Assembly (NCBI GenBank): GCA_900758895.1 | Contig: CAAETG010000058.1 | Location: 1-8,473 of the forward strand | Direction of reading: 5' to 3' | Source of the DNA: Bacilli bacterium | GTDB taxonomy: Bacteria; Bacillota_I; Bacilli_A; RF39; UBA660 | Length of the DNA: 8,473 nt | In this document: positions 1 to 4,847 of the stretch, piece by piece | Numbering within the stretch: the first letter of the stretch is position 1 | Layout: the number at the start of each line of letters is the position of its first letter | The notes under the pieces: generated by a model | The model's input: only the letters and a program-made list of their open reading frames with translations | The model's database searches: none | What the model was told of the DNA's origin: nothing | Position numbers and translations under genes: made by a program

Positions 1-1082
1 ATTATACACCCATTGTTGTGAAGGGAGTAAAAGATGAAATTTGGTTGGAGAATTTAGATGGCCCATATCGAATTATTCGCATTAATTCTAATTATATTCA
101 TAATGATGAACAATATCGATTTGATCTTTTTAAGACAAAAAAAGTAGTAGAACAAATAAAGAAGAAAACATTATCGATGAGTATGAATACTTTGAATATC
201 TTTTTAAATCTTGGAGATAATGTTCATATGATGGAAGAAGAGAAAAATATATCTTCTATTAAATTTACAGATATTGATCAAATTTTGAAAGATCGTAATA
301 TCATTAAAGTTTTTCCTCATATGAAAGATAAATTAATTAAAGATAAAGAAGGCATTGATTTAATTGTTAATGTTACGAATGACATTAATGCCAAAACGGT
401 AGAAGATAATAAAGTATTTACAAAAATATTTGAGCCTAAGAAAATGGTTATCACTCCGATTTTGATTCTTTTATGTGTTGTTGTATTTATTGCTATGTAT
501 ATTTGGGGAAATGGTAGTGAGAATACTTTAACTTTAATTATGTTTGGAGCGAATAATCGTTATTTAGTACAACAAGGAGAAATTTGGAGACTTGTTACAT
601 CTATGTTTTTACATATTGGAATTGCTCATTTACTAGTTAATATGTATTCTTTGTATATTATTGGTAGACAATTAGAAGGATTCTTAGGGAAAATAAAATA
701 TTTAATTGTTTATCTTGGAAGTGGAATTTTGGGATCTCTTCTTTCTATTGTTGTCCATAGCAGTATTTCAGCAGGAGCGAGTGGTGCTATTTTTGGACTT
801 CTTGGTTCGTTGCTATATTTTGGATATCACTATCGTCTATATTTAGGAACGGTTTTAAAAACACAGGTTATTCCTATTATTATCATTAATTTATTGATCG
901 GTTTTTTGGTTCCTGGTATTGATAATTTTGCTCATATTGGAGGCTTAGTTGGCGGATATCTTATCACTATGGCTTTGGGTGTTCCTGGTAAATCTAAGAA
1001 AAGTGATCGAATTAATGGTATAATCGTTTTGATTTTATTAGTAGCATTTTTAAGTTATATGCTATTTGGTTATTTGAGGTAG
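1..1082 (+). CDS. Rhomboid-family intramembrane serine protease, 5'-truncated by the window
   Basis: Rhomboids cut transmembrane segments of other membrane proteins inside the bilayer. The reading frame is open to the window edge (…YTPIVVKGVKDEIWLENLDG), so the GTG at 18 is probably internal and the true start lies upstream. Numbering from that GTG, residues 1-140 form a soluble N-terminal domain of the kind seen in Bacillales GluP/YqgP-like rhomboids. The membrane domain follows from about residue 144. It contains the HxxxxHxxxN signature (H199, H204, N208), the GASGAIFG box with nucleophile Ser255, and the catalytic histidine in NFAHIGG (His306), so the Ser-His dyad is intact. A last hydrophobic segment (about 333-351) gives the usual extra C-terminal helix. 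There is no C-terminal TPR domain, unlike B. subtilis GluP. The next gene starts 3 bases after the stop, so the two are co-transcribed. The substrate is unknown. Confidence 0.93.
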   Translation, partial: YTPIVVKGVKDEIWLENLDGPYRIIRINSNYIHNDEQYRFDLFKTKKVVEQIKKKTLSMSMNTLNIFLNLGDNVHMMEEEKNISSIKFTDIDQILKDRNIIKVFPHMKDKLIKDKEGIDLIVNVTNDINAKTVEDNKVFTKIFEPKKMVITPILILLCVVVFIAMYIWGNGSENTLTLIMFGANNRYLVQQGEIWRLVTSMFLHIGIAHLLVNMYSLYIIGRQLEGFLGKIKYLIVYLGSGILGSLLSIVVHSSISAGASGAIFGLLGSLLYFGYHYRLYLGTVLKTQVIPIIIINLLIGFLVPGIDNFAHIGGLVGGYLITMALGVPGKSKKSDRINGIIVLILLVAFLSYMLFGYLR

Positions 1083-1085
1083 AGT

Positions 1086-1799
1086 ATGGAAAGATTACAA
1101 AAAGTAATAGCAGACTCTGGAGTTACTTCCAGAAGAAAAGCAGAAGAACTTATTTTGGCAGGCAAAGTCAGAGTCAATGGTGAAGTGATCAGTGAGTTAG
1201 GCGTGAAAGTAAGTGGTAATGATATTGTAGAAGTTGATGGTGCCATTTTAGATCGAGATATTGTTAAAAAATATTATCTTTTGAATAAACCAAGAGGAGT
1301 TATTTCAAGTGTAAGTGATGAGAAAAAAAGGCCAACGGTTGTAGATTATATTGATACTGATGTGCGCATTTATCCGGTTGGTAGACTTGATTATGATACA
1401 ACAGGGCTTATCATTCTCACCAATGATGGTGAGCTTGCTAATCTTTTAATGCATCCTACAAATCATGTTCCTAAAACTTATATTGCTAAAATTGAAGGAT
1501 TTTTGAATAAAGATGAAATTGATCGTTTAAGAAGCGGAGTTCGAATTGACGGTAGAAAAGTATTCGTAGATCATTTTAAAATTAGAGATAAAAATTTAGA
1601 AAAGAAAACCTCTTTAGTTGAGATTACAATTGTAGAGGGGCGAAATCATATTGTAAAGAAATTATTTGAAAGTTTAGGACATCCTGTTATTCGCTTGTCA
1701 AGAATTAAAATTGCTTTTTTAGAAATTGATAAGTTAAAAAGTGGTGAGTATCGGGAGTTAACAATTAAAGAAGTAAAAAAACTGTATAGTCTTAAATAA
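1086..1799 (+). CDS. rluB: rRNA pseudouridine synthase, RluB/RsuA family
   Basis: This enzyme isomerises a uridine in rRNA to pseudouridine; RluB-type members act on the 23S rRNA peptidyl-transferase region. The 237 residues have the family's usual layout. An N-terminal S4 RNA-binding domain spans about residues 2-55 (MERLQKVIADSGVTSRRKAE). The catalytic domain contains LLNKPRGVISS at 65-75 and the active-site loop GRLDYDTTGLIILTNDGEL, with catalytic Asp102. The C-terminal motif EGRNHIVKKLF (184-194) and GHPVIRLSRIKI complete the fold. The start is ATG 1086, preceded by GAGGTAGAGT at the end of the rhomboid gene. Spacing to that gene is 3 bases, and a terminator overlaps the stop codon, so this is the last gene of the unit. 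The family is certain. The choice of RluB over RsuA/RluE/RluF is based on general resemblance and the usual Bacillota single copy. Confidence 0.93.
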   Translation: MERLQKVIADSGVTSRRKAEELILAGKVRVNGEVISELGVKVSGNDIVEVDGAILDRDIVKKYYLLNKPRGVISSVSDEKKRPTVVDYIDTDVRIYPVGRLDYDTTGLIILTNDGELANLLMHPTNHVPKTYIAKIEGFLNKDEIDRLRSGVRIDGRKVFVDHFKIRDKNLEKKTSLVEITIVEGRNHIVKKLFESLGHPVIRLSRIKIAFLEIDKLKSGEYRELTIKEVKKLYSLK

Positions 1800-1826
1800 G
1801 AATCGGTTAGTGATTCTTATTTTTTT
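1794..1826 (+). terminator. Rho-independent terminator of the rhomboid-rluB unit
   Basis: Perfect 11-bp stem (1794-1804 with 1812-1822, core ATAAGAATC/GATTCTTAT) with a 7-base loop GGTTAGT. It runs directly into a T tract at 1820-1826. The stem overlaps the rluB stop codon. Confidence 0.88.
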
Positions 1827-1831
1827 GGAAT

Positions 1832-1863
1832 AAAAAAAGTGAAGTTTATTCTTCTTCACTTTT
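1832..1863 (-). terminator. Rho-independent terminator of the ferredoxin gene
   Basis: On the minus strand AAAAGTGAAG (1863-1854) pairs perfectly with CTTCACTTTT (1844-1835) around a 9-base loop. It is followed by a seven-T tract (complement of 1832-1838). The upstream arm lies in the last codons of the ferredoxin gene. It stands back to back with the plus-strand terminator, so each convergent unit has its own terminator. Confidence 0.85.
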
Positions 1864-2133
1864 ACAACCACAATGATTGTCCTTACTACATTCGCAAGAT
1901 TCACAGTCACAAGAATCAGCAGAATCTTTGCTTTCTGTTTCTTCTCCTTCTTCTATGCTAATTGCACTTGTTGGGCAAGAAGAAATAGCACTTGCTAAAT
2001 CTGAACTTTCTAAATTTTCGTTGTTTGTTGCGTGACTTAATCCTTCATCATTAAATTCAAAATGTTCAGGATCGATAGATACACATGCTCCACAACCAAT
2101 GCATGCTTCATCATTTACTATAATTTTTTTCAT
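1846..2133 (-). CDS. 4Fe-4S ferredoxin with a cysteine-rich C-terminal tail
   Basis: A small cytosolic electron carrier of 95 residues. The first 60 residues are a single-cluster bacterial ferredoxin: C11-xx-C14-xx-C17 (ACIGCGACV) and C53-Pro supply four ligands for one [4Fe-4S] cluster. Residues 61-95 are acidic and carry six more cysteines in paired C-x-C units (C75, C77, C80, C82, C88, C90, with H87). That tail is not part of the ferredoxin fold and may bind another metal. I chose ATG 2133 because AAGGAG lies 7 bases upstream. The in-frame ATG at 2157 overlaps the -10 box, so it is upstream of the predicted transcript start. The gene is monocistronic, convergent with rluB and divergent from the gene at 2245. 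Its redox partners cannot be read from the context. Confidence 0.93.
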   Translation of the reverse strand: MKKIIVNDEACIGCGACVSIDPEHFEFNDEGLSHATNNENLESSDLASAISSCPTSAISIEEGEETESKDSADSCDCESCECSKDNHCGCKSEEE

Positions 2134-2155
2134 ATCTTTTCTCCTTATCTCTTTC

Positions 2156-2184
2156 ATTATATCAAAACTTTTTAAAAATGAAAA
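2156..2184 (-). promoter_or_regulatory. Extended -10 promoter of the ferredoxin gene
   Basis: The minus strand has TGATATAAT, an extended -10 with a perfect TATAAT at 2161-2156. A 17-base spacer separates it from a partial -35, TTTTCA, at 2184-2179. The predicted transcript starts near 2149, downstream of the alternative ATG at 2157, which fixes the CDS start at 2133. Confidence 0.8.
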
Positions 2185-2193
2185 CAGAAAGCC

Positions 2194-2222
2194 TTTAAAA
2201 TATAAAAAAAATATGTTATCAT
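2194..2222 (+). promoter_or_regulatory. Promoter of the tail-anchored protein / yunB pair
   Basis: TG-T-TATCAT (2214-2222) is an extended -10, 17 bases downstream of TTTAAA (2194-2199, a 4/6 match to TTGACA). It is back to back with the ferredoxin promoter. Confidence 0.6.
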
Positions 2223-2244
2223 TATATTGAAGGATCGTGGAAGC

Positions 2245-3096
2245 ATGAAAACAAGGATGGAAAAATATTATGATGAAGAAAATAATAATATTGCACTAAG
2301 AGAACAGAAAAATTTGAAACTTTATGAGAATATTAATGATTATGAAGTGGATGATTATAAGATCGAGACGAATGCAACAGTTCTTGATAATAATGCTAAA
2401 AATATTGATGTTGAAAAGATCAAGAAGATTTTAGATACAAAATATAATAAACAGCCAAAAAGAAGAAGCATTGTGGTTGATGAGAGTGATTATGAAGAGC
2501 CTGATATTAGTCTTGATGAGACTAGAGAATATGATATTAATGCTATTTTGGAGCGAGCTCGTAGTGAGAAAGAAGTAGATTACGAAAAAGAAAGACTTAA
2601 AAAAATTCGTGATACTCAATATGATATTTTAAATAGTTTGGATATTGAGGGAGAAGAAAAAGAAGAAGAAAGTCATGAGAATAGCGAACTTATGAATTTA
2701 ATTAATACGATTACAGCGAAAGAATTAGAAGTGAAAGAAAGTAAGAAGGAACAAGATTTAGATCCCCTTGATATTCTTACTGATTTAAAAGGGAGTGAAA
2801 ATACTGTTGTTGTGGATGGCGTGCACGCGGAAGAAGAAAGTGTAGGTGAGACATCTCCTATTATGTCTTTGGAAGAAGCGGATAAAATCAAACCAACAGT
2901 TATGGAAAATAAAACACAGGATCTTACTAGTACTTTACAGTTTACTCAAAGTGATTTTGATGATTTTAATGATTTAAAGAAAGAGGTAAAATCAAGTAGA
3001 GCTTTAATTTATATTATTATTGTGATTGTCAGTGTTATTTTAATCGCAGGAATTATTATTTTTTTAAATCATTTTTTAAATCATTCTTTATTTTAG
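2245..3096 (+). CDS. Charged, tail-anchored membrane protein of unknown function
   Basis: I do not recognise the family. The 283-residue product has a long, very polar N-terminal part (about 1-250), rich in Glu, Asp, Lys and Asn. A single hydrophobic helix follows at about 253-274 (ALIYIIIVIVSVILIAGI) and then a 9-residue tail. There is no signal peptide, so it is probably anchored by its C-terminus with the bulk in the cytoplasm. The most ordered-looking stretch is about 93-130, beginning TREYDINAILERARSEKE, which is likely helical and could form a coiled coil. The acidic region 135-250 looks disordered. I prefer ATG 2245, about 11 bases after AAGG (2230-2233), over the TTG at 2227. The YunB-family gene begins 15 bases after the stop with no terminator between, so the two are probably co-transcribed. 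A role near the cell envelope or in division or development is only inference. Confidence 0.8.
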   Translation: MKTRMEKYYDEENNNIALREQKNLKLYENINDYEVDDYKIETNATVLDNNAKNIDVEKIKKILDTKYNKQPKRRSIVVDESDYEEPDISLDETREYDINAILERARSEKEVDYEKERLKKIRDTQYDILNSLDIEGEEKEEESHENSELMNLINTITAKELEVKESKKEQDLDPLDILTDLKGSENTVVVDGVHAEEESVGETSPIMSLEEADKIKPTVMENKTQDLTSTLQFTQSDFDDFNDLKKEVKSSRALIYIIIVIVSVILIAGIIIFLNHFLNHSLF

Positions 3097-3111
3097 TGCA
3101 TATACTTTAAT

Positions 3112-3855
3112 ATGAAAAATAGTTTTAAAAGCACACGTTTATATCATGGTAAAATACTATCAAAAATAATTTTTGTAACTATTATTTTTATTGTATTATT
3201 TACCATTTTTTTGTTATCTAAATTTATTAAGAATATGGATCATGCCTTAATAGAGATTAGTGAAAATGAAGTTACAAGAGTTACTTATCGCTTTATTACT
3301 GATGAGTTAAATCATTCTATTTTTAATAGTACTAATTTAGAAGATATTTTAATGATAGAAAAGAATGATCAAGGAGAAATATTATATGTTGATTTTAATT
3401 TGGATCAAGCTTATTTGGTACTAGATCAAGTATCTTCTATTCTTACTAATTCATTAGATGAGTTAGAAAGCGGTAATGTTTCAGTGTCTTATTTGGACTC
3501 TAAATTATCGCATGAACTTGGAAGTATGGTTTTATCTATTCCAATTGGGAATAGTTTTTCGCATCTTTATTTTTATAATTTGGGACCTAAAATACCAGTT
3601 CGTATTCATTTTATTGGTTCTGTTCTTACTAATTTAAAAACAAAAGTAACGGATTATGGACTTAATAATGCTTTGGTGGAACTTTTTGTTTATATTGAAT
3701 TTAAAACGCAAATTCTTACTCCGTTTGATGTAGAAGAAATTACTTTAAAGTATGATGCAGTTATTACTTCGATGATGATAGAAGGAGAAGTTCCTTCCTT
3801 TTATGGAGGTACTATTGAAAGAGAAAGTAGTATTTATACTAAAGATATTGATTAA
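3112..3855 (+). CDS. yunB: YunB-family (sporulation-associated) membrane protein
   Basis: YunB in Bacillus subtilis is a mother-cell sporulation protein under sigma-E whose loss impairs spore formation; its biochemical role is unknown. The 247-residue product has a short basic N-terminus and one membrane helix at about 19-38. A soluble extracytoplasmic domain follows. Family landmarks are the segment ending VLSIPIG (140-146), LGPKIPVRIHFIGSV (157-171), the YGLNNALVELFVYIE region (182-196) and the closing MIEGEVPSFYGG (222-233). I assigned the family from remembered resemblance, without a search. The ATG at 3112 has no recognisable Shine-Dalgarno. A TATACT box lies 5 bases upstream (3101-3106), so the message could be leaderless from an internal promoter, or translation could be coupled to the gene before. 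The CATATACTT there loosely resembles a sigma-E -10, but this is weak. Confidence 0.82.
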   Translation: MKNSFKSTRLYHGKILSKIIFVTIIFIVLFTIFLLSKFIKNMDHALIEISENEVTRVTYRFITDELNHSIFNSTNLEDILMIEKNDQGEILYVDFNLDQAYLVLDQVSSILTNSLDELESGNVSVSYLDSKLSHELGSMVLSIPIGNSFSHLYFYNLGPKIPVRIHFIGSVLTNLKTKVTDYGLNNALVELFVYIEFKTQILTPFDVEEITLKYDAVITSMMIEGEVPSFYGGTIERESSIYTKDID

Positions 3856-3917
3856 TTGAATCATAGAAATTCAAAATATGTTAGTTGTAGTGAAAAAACG
3901 TGACGTTTTCTCAAAAT

Positions 3918-3945
3918 AAAAAAAACCAAGATTTCTCTAGGTTTT
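3918..3945 (-). terminator. Terminator of the tRNA-Met gene (weakly bidirectional)
   Basis: On the minus strand AAAACC-T-AGA, loop GAAA, TCT-T-GGTTTT forms a stem with one T·T mismatch closed by a GNRA tetraloop. It is followed by a run of T (complement of 3918-3925). On the plus strand the same hairpin ends in only four T, so it may also weakly terminate yunB transcripts. Confidence 0.82.
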
Positions 3946-3956
3946 ATAGTCAATTA

Positions 3957-4033
3957 TGGTAGCGACGGAGGGGATCGAACCCCCGACCTACCGGGTATGA
4001 ACCGGTCGCTCTAGCCAGCTGAGCTACATCGCC
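3957..4033 (-). tRNA. tRNA-Met (CAT), elongator type, with encoded CCA
   Basis: The minus strand folds into a full 77-base cloverleaf. The acceptor is GGCGATG/CGTCGCT with G·U pairs, including G1·U72, and discriminator A with CCA encoded. The D arm is GCTC/GAGC, and the anticodon arm ACCGG-TTCATAC-CCGGT carries anticodon CAT. The variable loop is AGGTC and the T arm GGGGG-TTCGATC-CCCTC. The anticodon stem lacks the three consecutive G-C pairs of initiator tRNA. The body resembles the elongator tRNA-Met of Bacillus rather than the lysidine-modified tRNA-Ile(CAT), which I remember with a different acceptor stem. It is a single-gene unit. Confidence 0.95.
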
Positions 4034-4051
4034 ATTTGTTAAAGCAATATT

Positions 4052-4080
4052 AATATAACATAAAAAAATTGGTTTTACAA
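4052..4080 (-). promoter_or_regulatory. Promoter of tRNA-Met
   Basis: The minus strand has TTGTAA (4080-4075), a 17-base spacer, and an extended -10 TG-T-TATATT with its hexamer at 4057-4052. Transcription should begin near 4045, about 12 bases before the mature 5' end. Confidence 0.8.
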
Positions 4081-4100
4081 TACCTAAATTGCTAAAAATA

Positions 4101-4109
4101 TGTTATTAT
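4101..4109 (+). promoter_or_regulatory. Extended -10 promoter of the membrane protein at 4129
   Basis: TG-T-TATTAT is an extended -10 with no convincing -35 at the right distance. The ATG at 4108 overlaps this -10, so it cannot be the start codon of a transcript made here. That makes ATG 4129 the real start. Confidence 0.65.
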
Positions 4110-4128
4110 GAATAAAAAGAGGTTATTT

Positions 4129-4608
4129 ATGAGAAAGAGTATTTGTCATTTCTTGTTGTTATTAGGATTAGGAATATTAGCAGGTATTACTGCTAAATTA
4201 TTAGATATTTATACAACAAATTTAGGAAATATATTTTCTGAATTATCTATTTGGATATTATTTGGTGTTGTTATTACTTTATTTAGTAAAAATGAGAAAT
4301 TTGCTATGATTCATGTTTTTTTGTTCTGTGTTGGTATGCTTTTTGGTTATTATTTTACAGCTGAACTCACTTCTAGTGTTTATGCAACAACCTTTATCAT
4401 TGGTTGGAGTATTTTTTCTTGCTTTTCGCCGTTGTTTGCTTATCTTACTTGGAAGACGAAAAAGAAAGATATTCGAGGTATTATTATTTCTCTTGGTGTT
4501 CTTGTTGTAACTTTGGTGGCATGTATTATTTTTTTTGATGGACCTAGATGGTATGATTATGTCATCTTACTTATTTTGGCTTTTCTTTTATTTAGAAAAA
4601 AAGATTGA
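4129..4608 (+). CDS. Small polytopic membrane protein, function unknown
   Basis: I do not recognise the family. The 159-residue product is almost entirely hydrophobic, with about six membrane helices: roughly residues 4-22, 33-50, 56-74, 85-106, 118-135 and 142-153. The charged loop TWKTKKKDIRG (about 106-116) and the C-terminal RKKD should lie in the cytoplasm by the positive-inside rule. One conspicuous loop, FFDGPRWYDYV (about 134-144), is polar and aromatic. The ATG at 4129 is chosen because AGAGG (4118-4122) sits 6 bases upstream and because the upstream in-frame ATG at 4108 is part of the -10 box. No terminator follows. The -35 box of the cysteine synthase leader promoter overlaps the stop codon TGA. 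Transport, immunity or envelope roles are all possible and none is supported. Confidence 0.82.
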   Translation: MRKSICHFLLLLGLGILAGITAKLLDIYTTNLGNIFSELSIWILFGVVITLFSKNEKFAMIHVFLFCVGMLFGYYFTAELTSSVYATTFIIGWSIFSCFSPLFAYLTWKTKKKDIRGIIISLGVLVVTLVACIIFFDGPRWYDYVILLILAFLLFRKKD

Positions 4609-4634
4609 TTTTAAAATAAGAGATGTGTTATGAT
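4605..4634 (+). promoter_or_regulatory. Promoter of the Cys leader peptide / cysteine synthase unit
   Basis: TTGATT (4605-4610), an 18-base spacer, and the extended -10 TG-T-TATGAT (4626-4634). The predicted start is near 4641, right at the leader Shine-Dalgarno, so the 5' untranslated region before the leader peptide would be only about 10 bases. Confidence 0.7.
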
Positions 4635-4651
4635 ATATCTAGGTGATAAAT

Positions 4652-4702
4652 ATGACTAAATGTTGTTGTTGCTGTTCTTTTTGTTTTTTTCTACAATATT
4701 AA
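4652..4702 (+). CDS. Poly-cysteine leader peptide MTKCCCCCSFCFFLQY
   Basis: A 16-codon ORF, ATG 4652 to TAA 4700-4702, lies between a promoter and a cysteine synthase gene. Six of its 16 residues are Cys: codons 4-8 (TGT TGT TGT TGC TGT) and codon 11 (TGT). The start has a good Shine-Dalgarno, AGGTGAT (4641-4647), the same form used by other genes here. The ORF sits exactly in the loop of a perfect inverted repeat (4649-4661/4702-4714). By established analogy with leader peptides of amino-acid operons (Trp run in TrpL, His run in HisL), the peptide itself is probably disposable. Its job would be to make the ribosome pause when charged tRNA-Cys is scarce. Poly-Cys leader ORFs acting as cysteine-responsive attenuators are known in mycobacteria. 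That it is translated and regulatory here is inference, but position, codon content and RNA structure agree. Confidence 0.82.
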   Translation: MTKCCCCCSFCFFLQY

Positions 4703-4723
4703 TTTAGTCATATTAACTTTTAT

Positions 4724-4775
4724 AAGGTACCTATTTATATTTGTTTAGTATGATAATTATAGGAGGTCCTTTTTT
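4724..4775 (+). terminator. Candidate attenuator terminator in the cysteine synthase leader
   Basis: AAGG-(T)-ACCT (4724-4732) pairs with AGGTCCTT (4764-4771), eight pairs with one bulged T. The T run 4770-4775 follows. The 31-base AT-rich loop is longer than in typical terminators, which lowers confidence. The right arm overlaps the AGGAGG of the ORF at 4776, so the same hairpin could instead block ribosome binding. Confidence 0.5.
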
Positions 4776-4832
4776 ATGTTTGTTGTACAAGTAAATAGTA
4801 TTCGATGTCCTGTTTCTTTTATTTTTATTTAG
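4776..4832 (+). CDS. Second micro-ORF in the leader, MFVVQVNSIRCPVSFIFI
   Basis: An 18-codon ORF, ATG 4776 to TAG 4832, has one of the strongest ribosome sites in the window: AGGAGG at 4761-4766, 9 bases upstream. It ends 15 bases before the cysteine synthase ATG. It contains one Cys codon (residue 11) and no recognisable domain, and its second half is hydrophobic. A -10-like TATGAT at 4749-4754 lies just before it, with no -35. It could be a second leader peptide, a translational coupler delivering ribosomes to the next gene, or a chance ORF behind an AGGAGG. The strong and well-spaced Shine-Dalgarno makes translation likely. Confidence 0.5.
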   Translation: MFVVQVNSIRCPVSFIFI

Positions 4833-4847
4833 AAAGGAAAGAGGAAT

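Larger units (their letters stand above)
4641..4775 (+). promoter_or_regulatory. Candidate cysteine-responsive transcription attenuator
   Basis: Folding by hand shows competing helices. Helix 1:2 is AATATGACTAAAT (4649-4661) with ATTTAGTCATATT (4702-4714), 13 perfect pairs enclosing the Cys codons. Helix 2:3 is GTCATATTAA (4707-4716) with TTAGTATGAT (4745-4754), ten pairs including two G·U. The terminator pairs 4724-4732 with 4764-4771. Its left arm lies in the loop of 2:3, so 2:3 and the terminator exclude each other except as a pseudoknot. A ribosome stalled at the Cys codons keeps 1 occupied and leaves 2 free, giving 2:3 and read-through. A ribosome at the UAA, which abuts segment 2, covers it and lets the terminator form. 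With no translation, 1:2 forms and so does the terminator. A further pairing of TAGGTG (4640-4645, the leader Shine-Dalgarno) with TACCTA (4728-4733) is possible. Confidence 0.65.

Noticed and set aside
2431..2891. Two minus-strand ORFs (2431-2619 and 2673-2891)
   Set aside because: Both lie wholly inside the tail-anchored protein gene on the opposite strand, lack Shine-Dalgarno sites, and are low-complexity reverse shadows.
3891..3913. Hairpin TGAAAAAACG-TGA-CGTTTTCTCA as a yunB terminator
   Set aside because: The stem forms with one mismatch, but no T run follows on the plus strand (the next bases are mostly A) and none follows on the minus strand, so it is not a canonical terminator.
3957..4033. 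Initiator tRNA-fMet or lysidine tRNA-Ile for the CAT anticodon
   Set aside because: Position 1:72 is a G·U pair rather than an unpaired C-A, the anticodon stem lacks three G-C pairs, and the body matches remembered elongator tRNA-Met of Bacillus better than tRNA-Ile2.
4313..4510. Plus-strand 65-codon ORF
   Set aside because: Out-of-frame shadow inside the polytopic membrane protein gene, with no ribosome site of its own.
4606..4608. TGA read as Trp (Mycoplasma code)
   Set aside because: All genes use TGG for Trp and contain no internal TGA. Reading through this TGA would add only two residues before TAA.
4609..4847. T-box riboswitch for cysteine upstream of cysK
   Set aside because: The 239-base leader lacks the conserved T-box sequence and the long 5' stem I. 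Transcription seems to start next to the leader peptide, and the poly-Cys ORF explains the region better.
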